Assembly: GCF_037975245.1 (NCBI RefSeq)
Contig: NC_092563.1
Span: forward strand, 24,460,960 to 24,524,959
DNA length: 64,000 nucleotides
From: Apostichopus japonicus
Lineage: Eukaryota > Echinodermata > Holothuroidea > Aspidochirotida > Stichopodidae
Reading direction: 5' to 3'
Part shown: one piece after another, positions 1-12,300 of the stretch
Numbering within the stretch: position 1 is the first letter of the stretch
Layout: the number at the start of each line of letters is the position of its first letter
Made by a program: the position numbers and the translations under genes
Notes under the pieces: model-generated
Databases searched by the model: none
Seen by the model: the letters and a program-made list of their open reading frames with translations, nothing else
What the model was told of the DNA's origin: nothing

Positions 1-101
1 TAAAAGCAAAATAGAAATAAATCGAAAATTCACAGCAACATTTGTGACGACTCGCAAGAGAAATTCAGTCATACATAAAAGGGGTAACATCGCAAACTTA
101 C

Positions 102-353
102 CATCTTCAGTCACAAAGATAAGGAAAGTACAACTAGCTTCATTCCCCGTCCTATCAGCAAATGTGTACGTCACTACTGACAAGCCAATAGGAAAAGAGA
201 ACCCTGGATTATGACTTGGAACCACATTAACATTTCCAGAATCATCGGTAGCCGTCGGAGCGATCCATGAAATTGGTGTATTTTGAGTACCGAATGGTAC
301 AGAGACTGATACCGTATCAGGACAGTTGGAAACCACCGGTGGTGTCATGTCAA
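102..353 (-). CDS. HYR exon B1 (last exon inside the window)
   Basis: An intact 84-codon B exon with donor GTAAGTT. Positions 1-101 are the following intron, the same as 965-1080, so at least one further A exon is expected just left of the window. Confidence 0.88.
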
Positions 354-3300
354 CTAAACCTTTGAAGGAATAAATAAGATATGATGCACCATGCGGAGAT
401 ACTTTTCTATTGTTTATAATGCATGAAATGTTTTCGATAATCCAAACCAACATTTTCAATTGAAGTTGAACTGTTACTTATAATTCTGAAACATATAATG
501 AAATGCGAGACTAATCAGTACATGATTCTTAATACATCAAATAGACGCAAATATTTCTCACGATGCTGATCACTTCTAAGTGACGCCAGTAAATGGGCTT
601 TGGTGGTCTGTGTGGATGTTGTGAAATACAGAGCCGTGTGTGCTGAAGCGTGTAATAACCTTACCAGTGAATCAAGTTAACATCAACCTCACAGTCTTAC
701 CAAATTCTATTCTAACATTGAAGTTACAAACGGCAGAGTTTCCAGATTGATCGGTGAAAGTGTAAGTAACTTCAGTGATTCCCAGAGGGAAGCTTTCTCC
801 AGGCAAATGAGTTCTGAATCTTATTACAGGAAGACCAGAGTCGTCTGTGGCGGTAGGTTGATCCCATGTAACACTTATCGGACCATCGTACTGGTTAATA
901 TTTAGAACAGCGTCGTTAGGACAATCATCGATAACTGGTGGAGTATTGTCAACATTACTGTCAGCTGGAAAACGATAGTTAAAAGAAAAATAGAAATAAA
1001 TCGAAAATTCACAGCAACATTTGTGACGACTCGCAAGAGAAATTCAGTCATACATAAAAGGGGTAACATCGCAAACTTACCATCTTCAGTCACAAAGATA
1101 AGGAAAGTACAACTAGCTTCATTCCCCGTCCTATCAGCAAATGTGTACGTCACTACTGACAAGCCAATAGGAAAAGAGAACCCTGGATTATGACTTGGAA
1201 CCACATTAACATTTCCAGAATCATCGGTAGCCGTCGGAGCGATCCATGAAATTGGTGTATTTTGAGTACCGAATGGTACAGAGACTGATACCGTATCAGG
1301 ACAGTTGGAAACCACCGGTGGTGTCATGTCAACTAAACCTTTGAAGGAATAAATAAGATATGATGCACCATGCGGAGATACTTTTCTATTGTTTATAATG
1401 CATGAAATGTTTTCGATAATCCAAACCAACATTTACAATTGAAGTTGAACTGTTACTTATAATTCTGAAACATATAATGAATTGCGAGACTAATCAGTAC
1501 ATGATTCTTAATACATCAAATAGACGCAAATATTTCTCACGATGCTGATCACTTCTAAGTGACGCCAGTAGATGGGCTTTAGTGGTCTGTGTGGATGTTG
1601 TGAAAAACAGAGCCGTGTGTGCAGAAGCGTGTAATGCCCTTACCCTTGAACCAAATTAACATCAACCTCACAGTCTTACCAAATTCTATTCTAACATTGA
1701 AGTTACAAACGGCAGAGTTTCCAGATTGATCGGTGAAAGTGTAAGTAACTTCAGTGATTCCCAGAGGGAAGCTTTCTCCAGGCAAATGAGTTCTGAATCT
1801 TATTACAGGAAGACCAGAGTCGTCTGTGGCCGTAGGTTGATCCCATGTAACACTTATCGGACCATTGTACTGGTTAATATTGAGAACAGCGTCGTTAGGA
1901 CAATCATCGATAACTGGTGGAGTATTGTCAACATTACTGTCAGCTGGAAAACGATAGTGAAAAGAAAAAAAGAAATAAATCGAAAATTCACAGCAACGTT
2001 TGTGACGACTCGCAAGAGAAATTCAGTCATACATAAAAGGGGTAACATCGCAAACTTACCATCTTCAGTCACAAAGATAAGGAAAGTACAACTAGCTTCA
2101 TTCCCCGTCCTATCAGCAAATGTGTACGTCACTACTGACAAGCCAATAGGAAAAGAGAACCCTGGATTATGACTTGGAACCACATTAACATTTCCAGAAT
2201 CATCGGTAGCCGTCGGAGCGATCCATGAAATTGGTGTATTTTGAGTACCGAATGGTACAGAGACTGATACCGTATCAGGACAGTTGGAAACCACCGGTGG
2301 TGTCATGTCAACTAAACCTTTGAAGGAATAAATAAGATATGATGCACCATGCGGAGATACTTTTCTATTGTTTATAATGCATGAAATGTTTTCGATAATC
2401 CAAACCAACATTTACAATTGAAGTTGAACTGTTACTTATAATTCTGAAACATATAATGAATTGCGAGACTAATCAGTACATGATTCTTAATACATCAAAT
2501 AGACGCAAATATTTCTCACGATGCTGATCACTTCTAAGTGACGCCAGTAGATGGGCTTTAGTGGTCTGTGTGGATGTTGTGAAAAACAGAGCCGTGTGTG
2601 CAGAAGCGTGTAATGCCCTTACCCTTGAACCAAATTAACATCAACCTCACAGTCTTACCAAATTCTATTCTAACATTGAAGTTACAAACGGCAGAGTTTC
2701 CAGATTGATCGGTGAAAGTGTAAGTAACTTCAGTGATTCCCAGAGGGAAGCTTTCTCCAGGCAAATGAGTTCTGAATCTCATTACAGGAAGACCAGAGTC
2801 GTCTGTGGCCGTAGGTTGATCCCATGTAACACTTATCGGACCATCGTACTGGTTAATATTGAGAACAGCGTCGTTAGGACAATCATCGATAACTGGTGGA
2901 GTATTGTCAACATTACTGTCAGCTGGAAAACAATAGTCAAAAGAAAAAAAGAAATAAATCGAAAATTCACAGCAACGTTTGTGACGACTCGCAAGAGAAA
3001 TTCAGTCATACATAAAAGGGGTAACATCGCAAACTTACCATCTTCAGTCACAAAGATAAGGAAAGTACAACTAGCTTCATTCCCCGTCCTATCAGCAAAT
3101 GTGTACGTCACTACTGACAAGCCAATAGGAAAAGAGAACCCTGGATTATGACTTGGAACCACATTAACATTTCCAGAATCATCGGTAGCCGTCGGAGCGA
3201 TCCATGAAATTGGTGTATTTTGAGTACCGAATGGTACAGAGACTGATACCGTATCAGGACAGTTGGAAACCACCGGTGGTGTCATGTCAACTAAACCTTT

Positions 3301-6300
3301 GAAGGAATAAATAAGATATGATGCAACATTAGGAGATACTTTTCTATTGTTTATAATGCATGAAATGTTTTTGATAATCCAAACCAACATTTACAATTGA
3401 AGTTGAACTGTTACTTATAATTCTGAAACATATAATGAAATGCGAGACTAATCAGTACATGATTCTTAATACATCAAATAGACGCAAATATTTCTCACGA
3501 TGCTGATCACTTCTAAGTGACGCCAGTAAATGGGCTTTGGTGGTCTGTGTGGATGTTGTGAAATACAGAGCCGTGTGTGCTGAAGCGTGTAATAACCTTA
3601 CCAGTGAATCAAGTTAACATCAACCTCACAGTCTTACCAAATTCTATTCTAACATTGAAGTTACAAACGGCAGAGTTTCCAGATTGATCGGTGAAAGTGT
3701 AAGTAACTTCAGTGATTCCCAGAGGGAAGCTTTCTCCAGGCAAATGAGTTCTGAATCTCATTACAGGAAGACCAGAGTCGTCTGTGGCGGTAGGTTGATC
3801 CCATGTAACACTTATCGGACCATCGTACTGGTTAATATTTAGAACAGCGTCGTTAGGACAATCATCGATAACTGGTGGAGTATTGTCAACATTACTGTCA
3901 GCTGGAAAACGATAGTTAAAGGAAAAATAGAAATAAATCGAAAATTCACAGCAACATTTGTGACGACTCGCAAGAGAAATTCAGTCATACATAAAAGGGG
4001 TAACATCGCAAACTTACCATCTTCAGTCACAAAGATAAGGAAAGTACAACTAGCTTCATTCCCCGTCCTATCAGCAAATGTGTACGTCACTACTGACAAG
4101 CCAATAGGAAAAGAGAACCCTGGATTATGACTTGGAACCACATTAACAGTTCCAGAATCATCGGTAGCCGTCGGAGCGATCCATGAAATTGGTGTATTTT
4201 GAGTACCGAATGGTACAGAGACTGATACCGTATCAGGACAGTTGGAAACCACCGGTGGTGTCATGTCAACTAAACCTTTGAAGGAATAAATAAGATATGA
4301 TGCACCATGCGGAGATACTTTTCTATTGTTTATAATGCATGAAATGTTTTCGATAATCCAAACCAACATTTACAATTGAAGTTGAACTGTTACTTATAAT
4401 TCTGAAACATATAATGAATTGCGAGACTAATCAGTACATGATTCTTAATACATCAAATAGACGCAAATATTTCTCACGATGCTGATCACTTCTAAGTGAC
4501 GCCAGTAGATGGGCTTTAGTGGTCTGTGTGGATGCTGTGAAAAACAGAGCCGTGTGTGCAGAAGCGTGTAATGCCCTTACCCTTGAACCAAATTAACATC
4601 AACCTCACAGTCTTACCAAATTCTATTCTAACATTGAAGTTACAAACGGCAGAGTTTCCAGATTGATCGGTGAAAGTGTAAGTAACTTCAGTGATTCCCA
4701 GAGGGAAGCTTTCTCCAGGCAAATGAGTTCTGAATCTTATTACAGGAAGACCAGAGTCGTCTGTGGCCGTAGGTTGATCCCATGTAACACTTATCGGACC
4801 ATTGTACTGGTTAATATTGAGAACAGCGTCGTTAGGACAATCATCGATAACTGGTGGAGTATTGTCAACATTACTGTCAGCTGGAAAACGATAGTGAAAA
4901 GAAAAAAAGAAATAAATCGAAAATTCACAGCAACGTTTGTGACGACTCGCAAGAGAAATTCAGTCATACATAAAAGGGGTAACATCGCAAACGTACCATC
5001 TTCAGTCACAAAGATAAGGAAAGTACAACTAGCTTCATTCCCCGTCCTATCAGCAAATGTGTACGTCACTACTGACAAGCCAATAGGAAAAGAGAACCCT
5101 GGATTATGACTTGGAACCACATTAACATTTCCAGAATCATCGGTAGCCGTCGGAGCGATCCATGAAATTGGTGTATTTTGAGTACCGAATGGTACAGAGA
5201 CTGATACCGTATCAGGACAGTTGGAAACCACCGGTGGTGTCATGTCAACTAAACCTTTGAAGGAATAAATAAGATATGATGCACCATGCGGAGATACTTT
5301 TCTATTGTTTATAATGCATGAAATGTTTTCGATAATCCAAACCAACATTTACAATTGAAGTTGAACTGTTACTTATAATTCTGAAACATATAATGAAATG
5401 CGAGACTAATCAGTGCATGATTCTTAATACATCAAATAGACGCAAATATTTCTCACGATGCTGATCACTTCTAAGTGACGCCAGTAGATGGGCTTTAGTG
5501 GTCTGTGTTGATGTTGTGAAAAACAGAGCCGTGTGTGCAGAAGCGTGTAATGCCCTTACCCTTGAACCAAATTAACATCAACCTCACAGTCTTACCAAAT
5601 GCTATTCTAACATTGAAGTTACAAACGGCAGAGTTTCCAGATTGATCGGTGAAAGTGTAAGTAACTTGAGTGATTCCCAGAGGGAAGCTTTCTCCAGGCA
5701 AATGAGTTCTGAATCTTATTACAGGAAGTCCAGAGTCGTCTGTGGCGGTAGGTTGATCCCATGTAACACTTATCGGACCATCGTACTGATTAACCCTTTA
5801 GATGCTGCTTAATGTACTTTTTCTGAGACACCATTAATGATAGTGCATCTGTATTTATATAACTTAACGCATAAATCTTTTTCTTTGGCAATTTTGATCA
5901 ATTAACCATTTTTATCAAATCTCCTTGAAAGCTGACCCCAGTAGCCAGGTTGTTAAATGTCACATGTCTATTCTTGCTTGAGACCATAGCATAGATCTAG
6001 TTCAAAGCTAGTAGGAAAAACTGATAAAGGTGACAGTTGTATTAATTACATAGAGAAAAGACAACAAAGCTATGACATACCTTCAGTTATGATGATGTTA
6101 AATGAACATTCCGCTGTATTTCCTGATGGATCTATGAACACATATGTTACTTCTGTGGTTCCACTCTGGAAGAATTGACCAGGGGTGTGTGTTCTTGATT
6201 GGAGATTTGCAGTCAGAGAGTTATCAGTAGCAGTAGGTTCACGGAATTGGACGGTAGTGCCAAATCCGTTCAGAGGTATGGTCTCTGTTACATCTAGTCC

Positions 6301-9300
6301 TACACATGCTATCACTGGTGGTACTTGGTCAACTGAAGATTTAAAAGTTAATATTTTAATCAAATTGGCAACTCAACTTTGAATTAACTATTATGGCTAA
6401 GAGCATATATTTACACAGAGAGCCATTTGTAAAATTACATCAAGAATTTGCTTCAAATTGACTTTGAAAGAGCTAGGAAATTGTCAATTTAATTACAGTT
6501 TAAACTGAACATACAGTATAATAAATGATGACATCAACTTAGATTTGGCTGATATAGAAATAACAAAGTTTGCAAGCTGTTAAACTACTTCAGACAAACT
6601 GATGATGCTTTGTTCAAAATCATTTCCATCTAATATATCAGCAACACAATCATTGAGTGTGATTTGTATTGTGGACCAATAAGGCTTAGCTATTAAATTA
6701 TTTGCATTTAAAAAGACTTACTTTCAGTAACAATGACCCTGAATGAACATTCAGCAGTGCTTCCAGCGGGATCAACAAAGGTATAAGTTACTTGTGTTAC
6801 TCCTGAACTAAAGAAGGTTCCTGGACCGTGGGTTCTTTGCTGAAGTGAAACAACTCCAGAGTCATCGGTTGCTGTTGGCTCAGTATAGAAGACGAGTCTT
6901 CCTCCTGTTTCTAATGGTGTTGTTTCAGTCACATCTGGAATACAGCTCACAACCGGTGGGACATTGTCCTCTAAAATATGGAAAGACAAAATGTTGTTTT
7001 GGAGACTGCAGATGCTTAGCTTTGATTTCAAGTAGAGTTATCAGTGTAATGTTACATCACAGTGATCTTGCCATTTATTAGCACAATGTTACCCATAAAG
7101 GTGTGCTTCTCTGTCAACAGCTTTAAATCTTAAGCTATTACAGGATTGTACTCATACCTGGAGTAACTGTGACAGTAAAAATGCAAAATGCTGTTTGTCC
7201 ACTTGGGTCAACATAGATGTATGTCACTTGTGTTGTTCCTGGGCTGAAAAAGTCTCCAGGTTCATGACTTCTAGACTGAAGAGAAACAACTCCTGAGTTA
7301 TCAGTAGCTGTTGGCTCTGTCCAAGACACAGTGGTACCAGTGCTGTCAATTGTCACTATTCTTGTGATGTCTTGTATGCAGGTAACATCAGGTGGTGTAT
7401 CATCAACTAGAAAAATGAAATGAAGAGTCTAAAAGCTAATGGAACTGGCTTGAACTATTAAAAGTCATTTCAAACTTTCAGAATTAATGATATTTCTTTA
7501 ATATTGAGAACAGCGTCGTTAGGACAATCATCGATAACTGGTGGAGTATTGTCAACATTACTGTCAGCTGGAAAACGATAGTGAAAAGAAAAAAAGAAAT
7601 AAATCGAAAATTCACAGCAACGTTTGTGACGACTCGCAAAAGAAATTCAGTCATACATAAAAGGGGTAACATCGCAAACGTACCATCTTCAGTCACAAAG
7701 ATAAGGAAAGTACAACTAGCTTCATTCCCCGTCCTATCAGCAAATGTGTACGTCACTACTGACAAGCCAATAGGAAAAGAGAACCCTGGATTATGACTTG
7801 GAACCACATTAACATTTCCAGAATCATCGGTAGCCGTCGGAGCGATCCATGAAATTGGTGTATTTTGAGTACCGAATGGTACAGAGACTGATACCGTATC
7901 AGGACAGTTGGAAACCACCGGTGGTGTCATGTCAACTAAACCTTTGAAGGAATAAATAAGATATGATGCACCATGCGGAGATACTTTTCTATTGTTTATA
8001 ATGCATGAAATGTTTTCGATAATCCAAACCAACATTTACAATTGAAGTTGAACTGTTACTTATAATTCTGAAACATATAATGAAATGCGAGACTAATCAG
8101 TGCATGATTCTTAATACATCAAATAGACGCAAATATTTCTCACGATGCTGATCACTTCTAAGTGACGCCAGTAGATGGGCTTTAGTGGTCTGTGTTGATG
8201 TTGTGAAAAACAGAGCCGTGTGTGCTGAAGCGTGTAATGCCCTTACCCTTGAACCAAATTAACATCAACCTCACAGTCTTACCAAATGCTATTCTAACAT
8301 TGAAGTTACAAACGGCAGAGTTTCCAGATTGATCGGTGAAAGTGTAAGTAACTTGAGTGATTCCCAGAGGGAAGCTTTCTCCAGGCAAATGAGTTCTGAA
8401 TCTTATTACAGGAAGTCCAGAGTCGTCTGTGGCGGTAGGTTGATCCCATGTAACACTTATCGGACCATCGTACTGATTAACCCTTTAGATGCTGCTTAAT
8501 GTACTTTTTCTGAGACACCATTAATGATAGTGCATCTGTATTTATATAACTTAACGCATAAATCTTTTTCTTTGGCAATTTTGATCAATTAACCATTTTT
8601 ATCAAATCTCCTTGAAAGCTGACCCCAGTAGCCAGGTTGTTAAATGTCACATGTCTATTCTTGCTTGAGACCATAGCATAGATCTAGTTCAAAGCTAGTA
8701 GGAAAAACTGATAAAGGTGACAGTTGTATTAATTACATAGAGAAAAGACAACAAAGCTATGACATACCTTCAGTTATGATGATGTTAAATGAACATTCCG
8801 CTGTATTTCCTGATGGATCTATGAACACATATGTTACTTCTGTGGTTCCACTCTGGAAGAATTGACCAGGGGTGTGTGTTCTTGATTGGAGATTTGCAGT
8901 CAGAGAGTTATCAGTAGCAGTAGGTTCACGGAATTGGACGGTAGTGCCAAATCCGTTCAGAGGTATGGTCTCTGTTACATCTAGTCCTACACATGCTATC
9001 ACTGGTGGTACTTGGTCAACTGAAGATTTAAAAGTTAATATTTTAATCAAATTGGCAACTCAACTTTGAATTAACTATTATGGCTAAGAGCATATATTTA
9101 CACAGAGAGCCATTTGTAAAATTACATCAAGAATTTGCTTCAAATTGACTTTGAAAGAGCTAGGAAATTGTCAATTTAATTACAGTTTAAACTGAACATA
9201 CAGTATAATAAATGATGACATCAACTTAGATTTGGCTGATATAGAAATAACAAAGTTTGCAAGCTGTTAAACTACTTCAGACAAACTGATGATGCTTTGT

Positions 9301-12300
9301 TCAAAATCATTTCCATCTAATATATCAGCAACACAATCATTGAGTGTGATTTGTATTGTGGACCAATAAGGCTTAGCTATTAAATTATTTGCATTTAAAA
9401 AGACTTACTTTCAGTAACAATGACCCTGAATGAACATTCAGCAGTGCTTCCAGCGGGATCAACAAAGGTATAAGTTACTTGTGTTACTCCTGAACTAAAG
9501 AAGGTTCCTGGACCGTGGGTTCTTTGCTGAAGTGAAACAACTCCAGAGTCATCGGTTGCTGTTGGCTCAGTATAGAAGACGAGTCTTCCTCCTGTTTCTA
9601 ATGGTGTTGTTTCAGTCACATCTGGAATACAGCTCACAACCGGTGGGACATTGTCCTCTAAAATATGGAAAGACAAAATGTTGTTTTGGAGACTGCAGAT
9701 GCTTAGCTTTGATTTCAAGTAGAGTTATCAGTGTAATGTTACATCACAGTGATCTTGCCATTTATTAGCACAATGTTACCCATAAAGGTGTGCTTCTCTG
9801 TCAACAGCTTTAAATCTTAAGCTATTACAGGATTGTACTCATACCTGGAGTAACTGTGACAGTAAAAATGCAAAATGCTGTTTGTCCACTTGGGTCAACA
9901 TAGATGTATGTCACTTGTGTTGTTCCTGGGCTGAAAAAGTCTCCAGGTTCATGACTTCTAGACTGAAGAGAAACAACTCCTGAGTTATCAGTAGCTGTTG
10001 GCTCTGTCCAAGACACAGTGGTACCAGTGCTGTCAATTGTCACTATTCTTGTGATGTCTTGTATGCAGGTAACATCAGGTGGTGTATCATCAACTAGAAA
10101 AATGAAATGAAGAGTCTAAAAGCTAATGGAACTGGCTTGAACTATTAAAAGTCATTTCAAACTTTCAGAATTAATGATATTTCTTTAATATTGAGAACAG
10201 CGTCGTTAGGACAATCATCGATAACTGGTGGAGTATTGTCAACATTACTGTCAGCTGGAAAACGATAGTGAAAAGAAAAAAAGAAATAAATCGAAAATTC
10301 ACAGCAACGTTTGTGACGACTCGCAAGAGAAATTCAGTCATACATAAAAGGGGTAACATCGCAAACTTACCATTTTCAGTCACAATGATAAGGAAAGTAC
10401 AACTAGCTTCATTCCCCGTCCTATCAGCAAATGTGTACGTCACTACTGACAAGCCAATAGGAAAAGAGAACCCTGAATTATGACTTGGAACCACATTAAC
10501 ATTTCCAGAATCATCGGTAGCCGTCGGAGCGATCCATGAAATTGGTGTATTTTGAGTACCGAATGGTACAGAGACTGATACCGTATCAGGACAGTTGGAA
10601 ACCACCGGTGGTGTCATGTCAACTAAACCTTTGAAGGAATAAATAAGATATGATGCACCATGCGGAGATACTTTTCTATTGTTTATAATGCATGAAATGT
10701 TTTCGATAATCCAAACCAACATTTACAATTGAAGTTGAACTGTTACTTATAATTCTGAAACATATAATGAATTGCGAGACTAATCAGTGCATGATTCTTA
10801 ATACATCAAATAGACGCAAATATTTTTCACGATGCTGATCACTTCTAAATGACGCCAGTAGATGGGCTTTAGTGGTCTGTGTTGATGTTGTGAAAAACAG
10901 AGCCGTGTGTGCTGAAGCGTGTAATGCCCTTACCCTTGAACCAAATTAACATCAACCTCACAGTCTTACCAAATTCTATTCTAACATTGAAGTTACAAAC
11001 GGCAGAGTTTCCAGATTGATCGGTGAAAGTGTAAGTAACTTCAGTGATTCCCAGAGGGAAGCTTTCTCCAGGCAAATGAGTTCTGAATCTTATTACAGGA
11101 AGACCAGAGTCGTCTGTGGCCGTAGGTTGATCCCATGTAACACTTATCGGACCATCGTACTGGTTAATATTGAGAACAGCGTCGTTAGGACAATCATCGA
11201 TAACTGGTGGAGTATTGTCAACATTACTGTCAGCTGGAAAACGATAGTTAAAAGAAAAATAGAAATAAATCGAAAATTCACAGCAACATTTGTGACGACT
11301 CGCAAGAGAAATTCAGTCATACATAAAAGGGGTAACATCGCAAACTTACCATCTTCAGTCACAAAGATAAGGAAAGTACAACTAGCTTCATTCCCCGTCC
11401 TATCAGCAAATGTGTACGTCACTACTGACAAGCCAATAGGAAAAGAGAACCCTGGATTATGACTTGGAACCACATTAACATTTCCAGAATCATCGGTAGC
11501 CGTCGGAGCGATCCATGAAATTGGTGTATTTTGAGTACCGAATGGTATAGAGACTGATACCGTATCAGGACAGTTGGAAACCACCGGTGGTGTCATGTCA
11601 ACTAAACCTTTGAAGGAATAAATAAGATATGATGCACCATGCGGAGATACTTTTCTATTGTTTATAATGCATGAAATGTTTTCGATAATCCAAACCAACA
11701 TTTTCAATTATAGTTGAACTGTTACTTATAATTCTGAAACATATAATGAATTGCGAGACTAATCAGTGCATGATTCTTAATACATCAAATAGACGCAAAT
11801 ATTTTTCACGATGCTGATCACTTCTAAATGACGCCAGTAGATGGGCTTTAGTGGTCTGTGTTGATGTTGTGAAAAACAGAGCCGTGTGTGCTGAAGCGTG
11901 TAATGCCCTTACCCTTGAACCAAATTAACATCAACCTCACAGTCTTACCAAATTCTATTCTAACATTGAAGTTACAAACGGCAGAGTTTCCAGATTGATC
12001 GGTGAAAGTGTAAGTAACTTCAGTGATTCCCAGAGGGAAGCTTTCTCCAGGCAAATGAGTTCTGAATCTTATTACAGGAAGACCAGAGTCGTCTGTGGCC
12101 GTAGGTTGATCCCATGTAACACTTATCGGACCATCGTACTGGTTAATATTGAGAACAGCGTCGTTAGGACAATCATCGATAACTGGTGGAGTATTGTCAA
12201 CATTACTGTCAGCTGGAAAACGATAGTTAAAAGAAAAAAAGAAATAAATCGAAAATTCACAGCAACATTTGTGACGACTCGCAAGAGAAATTCAGTCTTA

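Larger units (their letters stand above)
5794..7497 (-). other. TTAA-flanked 1,704-bp segment inserted in an A exon, carrying exons C, D and E
   Basis: The segment interrupts an A exon cleanly: both sides carry TTAA (5790-5793 and 7498-7501) and the flanking A pieces together rebuild 264 nt. Its left end begins CCCTTTAGATGCTGC, reminiscent of piggyBac-type termini, but the right end (reading inwards AGAAATATCATTAATTC) is not its inverted repeat, so a classic transposon is not shown. It carries three complete HYR exons in the same direction as the host gene. Confidence 0.75.
4814..10187. repeat. 2,687-bp tandem duplication (B exon, split A exon, C-D-E segment)
   Basis: Landmarks repeat at an offset of 2,687 bp: donor variant GTACGT (B6 and B7), split-A junction (5790 and 8477), and exons C, D and E (6081/8768, 6722/9409, 7158/9845). 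2,687 equals one 979-bp unit plus 1,708 bp. Start and end of the duplicated block are approximate because the array itself is repetitive. Confidence 0.88.

Noticed and set aside
854-1432. Treating the 176-187-codon minus-strand open frames as intact single-exon genes
   Set aside because: Only the middle part is HYR-like; the sequence on both sides is intron, shown by consistent AG acceptors, GT donors and phase 1 borders.
1726-2172. 148-codon plus-strand frames repeated through the HYR array
   Set aside because: They lie antisense to real HYR exons and introns, recur only because the DNA is tandemly repeated, and contain no recognisable domain.
5794-7497. A proven piggyBac transposon
   Set aside because: TTAA flanks and one CCCTTTAG end fit, but the other end is not an inverted repeat and no transposase is present, so only the insertion itself is claimed.
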